Position numbers and translations under genes: made by a program | Assembly: GCA_003251995.1 (NCBI GenBank) | Contig: QKDT01000339.1 | Coordinates: 1-7,935 of the forward strand | DNA length: 7,935 nucleotides | Origin: Desulfovibrio desulfuricans | GTDB taxonomy: Bacteria > Desulfobacterota > Desulfovibrionia > Desulfovibrionales > Desulfovibrionaceae | Direction of reading: 5' to 3' | The notes under the pieces: model-generated | The model's input: the letters and a program-made list of their open reading frames with translations, nothing else | The model's database searches: none | Told to the model about the DNA's origin: nothing | Shown here: in pieces, positions 6,654-7,935 of the stretch | How the letters are laid out: each line of letters starts with the position of its first letter | Position numbering within the stretch: the stretch's first letter is position 1

Positions 6654-7742
6654 ATGAGCCAAGCCAAACTACTTGAAAACCAGTGCCCGACCTGCTGGCA
6701 ACAAGCGCAGCCCCAAAGTCCGGAAGTAGTCCGCATGAGCCTTGCCGCTGCCATGACACTTGATTTCGCCCCCGGCACTTTTTATCGCAACGCCTGCCTG
6801 TCGTGCATCAATCTGCTGCTGACATACCGCTCTGGCTGCGCTGCCAAGTGCGCCTACTGCGGCCTGTCCGGTGCCAAAGAAAAACGGCAGAACTCAAGCA
6901 AAAGCTTTATCCGCGTGACATGGCCCGCGTTTACCGTTGATGAAATCATAGCTGGTATTATTCGACGGCAGCAGCGCGTTAAACGCATTTGCATATCCAT
7001 GCTCACCAACAGCCGCGCGCCTCGTGATGCCGCCGAGATATGCCGCCGCTTGCGTCAGGCTATTGATATCCCTGTTTCAATGCTGGTTTCGCCCACCATT
7101 CTTACCCGCAGAAACCTTGAAGAACTGCGCGACGCCGGGGCGGATAAAATTGGTGTGGCCATTGACCTCGCCACCCCTGAACTGTTTGACCATTACCGTG
7201 GTTCTAATGTTGGTGGCCCCCACTCGTGGAAGCGCTACTGGCAATGCCTTGGCGAGAGCCTCGAAATTTTTGGTCGCGGCATGGCTGGGGCGCATTTTAT
7301 GGTCGGCATGGGCGAAACGGAAAAAGACATGTGCCGCGCCATGCAACAGGTACACGACATGGGCGGCAACACCCACCTGTTTTCATTTTTTCCCGAAGGT
7401 GGCTCGCCCCTTGCCCACCGTTTGCCGCCCCCCATTGATCAATACCGCCGCATCCAGTTGGCGCGCTGGCTTATCGACAATGACCGCACGCACCAACAGT
7501 TTTTTACCTATAATGAGCGGGGCGCGCTTACGGGATATGGCCTCGCCAAGGCAGAAATGGACGCGATAATCGACACAGGCGAACCCTTCCGCACCTGCGG
7601 CTGCACAGGGCATGATGGCGAAGTTGCCTGCAACAGGCCCTATGCCAATTCCCGCCCAGGGCCGGGAATACGCAACTATCCGTTTAAACCTGAAGAGTCG
7701 GACATACGCCACATCCGCCTTCAGATGGGCTTGCCCGCCTGA
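6654..7742 (+). CDS. lipS2: Radical SAM protein, probable lipoyl synthase subunit LipS2 (362 aa)
   Basis: The radical SAM motif is C62-x3-C66-x2-C69 in SGCAAKCAYCGLSG, followed by SFIRVTWPAFTVDEI (84-98). Core strands include RICISMLTNSR (111-121), PVSMLVSPTIL (140-150), DKIGVAIDLATPELFD (164-179), GAHFMVGMGETEKD (212-225) and HLFSFFPEGGSPLA (241-254). This is a biotin synthase/Elp3-like barrel. Extra cysteine pairs near the N-terminus (C11/C14 and C48/C51) and a C-terminal C315-G-C317-x8-C326 set, followed by NRPYANSRPGPG (327-338), are candidates for an auxiliary cluster that would donate sulfur. The start at 6654 has CTGGAG 7 nt upstream. With the preceding radical SAM protein it should form the two-part LipS lipoyl synthase that replaces LipA. 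The radical SAM family call is firm; the lipoyl synthase role rests mainly on the gene neighbourhood. Confidence 0.76.
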   Translation: MSQAKLLENQCPTCWQQAQPQSPEVVRMSLAAAMTLDFAPGTFYRNACLSCINLLLTYRSGCAAKCAYCGLSGAKEKRQNSSKSFIRVTWPAFTVDEIIAGIIRRQQRVKRICISMLTNSRAPRDAAEICRRLRQAIDIPVSMLVSPTILTRRNLEELRDAGADKIGVAIDLATPELFDHYRGSNVGGPHSWKRYWQCLGESLEIFGRGMAGAHFMVGMGETEKDMCRAMQQVHDMGGNTHLFSFFPEGGSPLAHRLPPPIDQYRRIQLARWLIDNDRTHQQFFTYNERGALTGYGLAKAEMDAIIDTGEPFRTCGCTGHDGEVACNRPYANSRPGPGIRNYPFKPEESDIRHIRLQMGLPA

Positions 7743-7749
7743 TGCGGGC
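7733..7749 (+). other. Small hairpin spanning the stop codon of the last lipoate gene
   Basis: GCCCGC (7733-7738) pairs with GCGGGC (7744-7749) around a 5-nt loop that contains the TGA stop at 7740-7742. This is a 6-bp all-GC stem. It may help protect the 3' end or pause polymerase ahead of the larger hairpin 1 nt downstream. Confidence 0.35.
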
Positions 7750-7750
7750 G

Positions 7751-7794
7751 CAGGCAACCCGCGCCCGTACGCCCCTGCGGCAGCGGGTTGCCTG
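7751..7794 (+). terminator. Probable terminator hairpin after the lipoate operon
   Basis: CAGGCAACCCGC (7751-7762) and GCGGGTTGCCTG (7783-7794) form a perfect 12-bp stem with a 20-nt loop. It begins 9 nt after the stop of the last radical SAM gene. There is no long T-run after it (the sequence continues TTGCAAACATTG), so it is either a weak intrinsic terminator or a 3'-end stabilising structure. Its position makes 7742 the likely end of the operon. Confidence 0.5.
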
Positions 7795-7838
7795 TTGCAA
7801 ACATTGCCCAATTATCAACGGGGGAATATGCTGCAATC

Positions 7839-7935
7839 ATGATTATTACTTGCCTGGGCGACAGCCTCACATACGGCTACGGCGTTCCACGCCCCAAGGT
7901 GTGGACTACCCTGCTGGCGCAACGCACCGGCCTTG
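7839..7935 (+). CDS. GDSL-family lipase/esterase (TesA-like), 3' end missing
   Basis: The first 32 codons are visible before the window ends. They contain CLGDSLTYGYGVP (residues 5-17), the GDSL block I with the nucleophilic Ser of the SGNH hydrolase superfamily, as in TesA/TAP-type acyl-CoA thioesterase I and arylesterases. The ATG at 7839 is preceded by GGGGGAA at 7820-7826, about 12 nt away, which is a rather long spacing. No signal peptide is apparent in the part seen. It lies after the terminator-like hairpin and is probably a separate transcription unit or an accessory gene. A thioesterase could in principle relate to octanoyl metabolism, but nothing here shows it. Confidence 0.8.
   Translation, partial: MIITCLGDSLTYGYGVPRPKVWTTLLAQRTGL

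Noticed and set aside
5550..7742. Biotin synthase or thiamine/FO-type radical SAM enzymes
   Set aside because: The CX3CX2C motif is shared, but no biotin or cofactor pathway genes are adjacent, while a lipoyl carrier and ligase are; LipS1/LipS2 fits the context better.
1..7935. tRNA, rRNA, CRISPR array, insertion sequence or phage attachment site
   Set aside because: I saw no cloverleaf, repeat-spacer array, transposase motif or terminal inverted repeats on either strand.

Overview
This window reads as bacterial, moderately GC-rich, tightly packed DNA with every gene on the + strand. A c-/b-type cytochrome membrane protein, an HdrD-type iron-sulfur protein and a DUF116-bearing lipoate ligase together suggest an anaerobic sulfate/sulfur-metabolising Desulfobacterota, most likely Desulfovibrionaceae. 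That placement is inference from gene content. No rRNA or other taxonomic marker is present.

Layout. Positions 1-920 hold the 3' part of a membrane protein: a periplasmic CxxCH haem c site, one anchor helix, then a NarI/HdrE/DsrM-like cytochrome b domain. A 146-nt gap follows. At 1067-1492 lies a GcvH-like lipoyl carrier with the motif ESGKWLG in place of the usual ESVKAASD. Three nucleotides later (1496-2773) comes an HdrD-like protein with two 4Fe-4S motifs and two complete CCG motifs. After a 133-nt gap come four genes: a lipoate-protein ligase fused to a DUF116 cysteine-rich domain (2907-4502), an FAD oxidoreductase resembling LipT (4493-5563, overlapping by 10 nt), a first radical SAM protein resembling LipS1 (5550-6584, overlapping by 14 nt), and a second resembling LipS2 (6654-7742). 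Hairpins lie at and just after the last stop. The 5' end of a GDSL-family hydrolase gene begins at 7839 and runs off the right edge.

How the genes fit together. The last four genes match the alternative lipoate assembly route known from sulfur oxidisers and archaea: an sLpl(AB)-type ligase loads octanoate or lipoate, LipS1 and LipS2 together insert the two sulfurs, and LipT is an associated flavoprotein. The only acceptor protein in the window is the GcvH-like carrier. No glycine cleavage or 2-oxoacid dehydrogenase subunit is encoded here, nor LipA or LipB. Its immediate partner is instead a disulfide-reductase-type CCG protein, next to a membrane cytochrome b/c subunit.

The main hypothesis is a self-contained module: a dedicated lipoyl carrier protein, its own lipoylation machinery, and a membrane HdrDE-like complex. 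The complex could exchange electrons between the carrier's dithiol/disulfide (or a sulfur species bound to it) and the quinone pool or periplasmic cytochromes. This resembles the sHdr-LbpA sulfur oxidation system, but with an HdrED-type membrane enzyme in place of the soluble sHdr complex. The individual family assignments are fairly firm; the joint function is inference.
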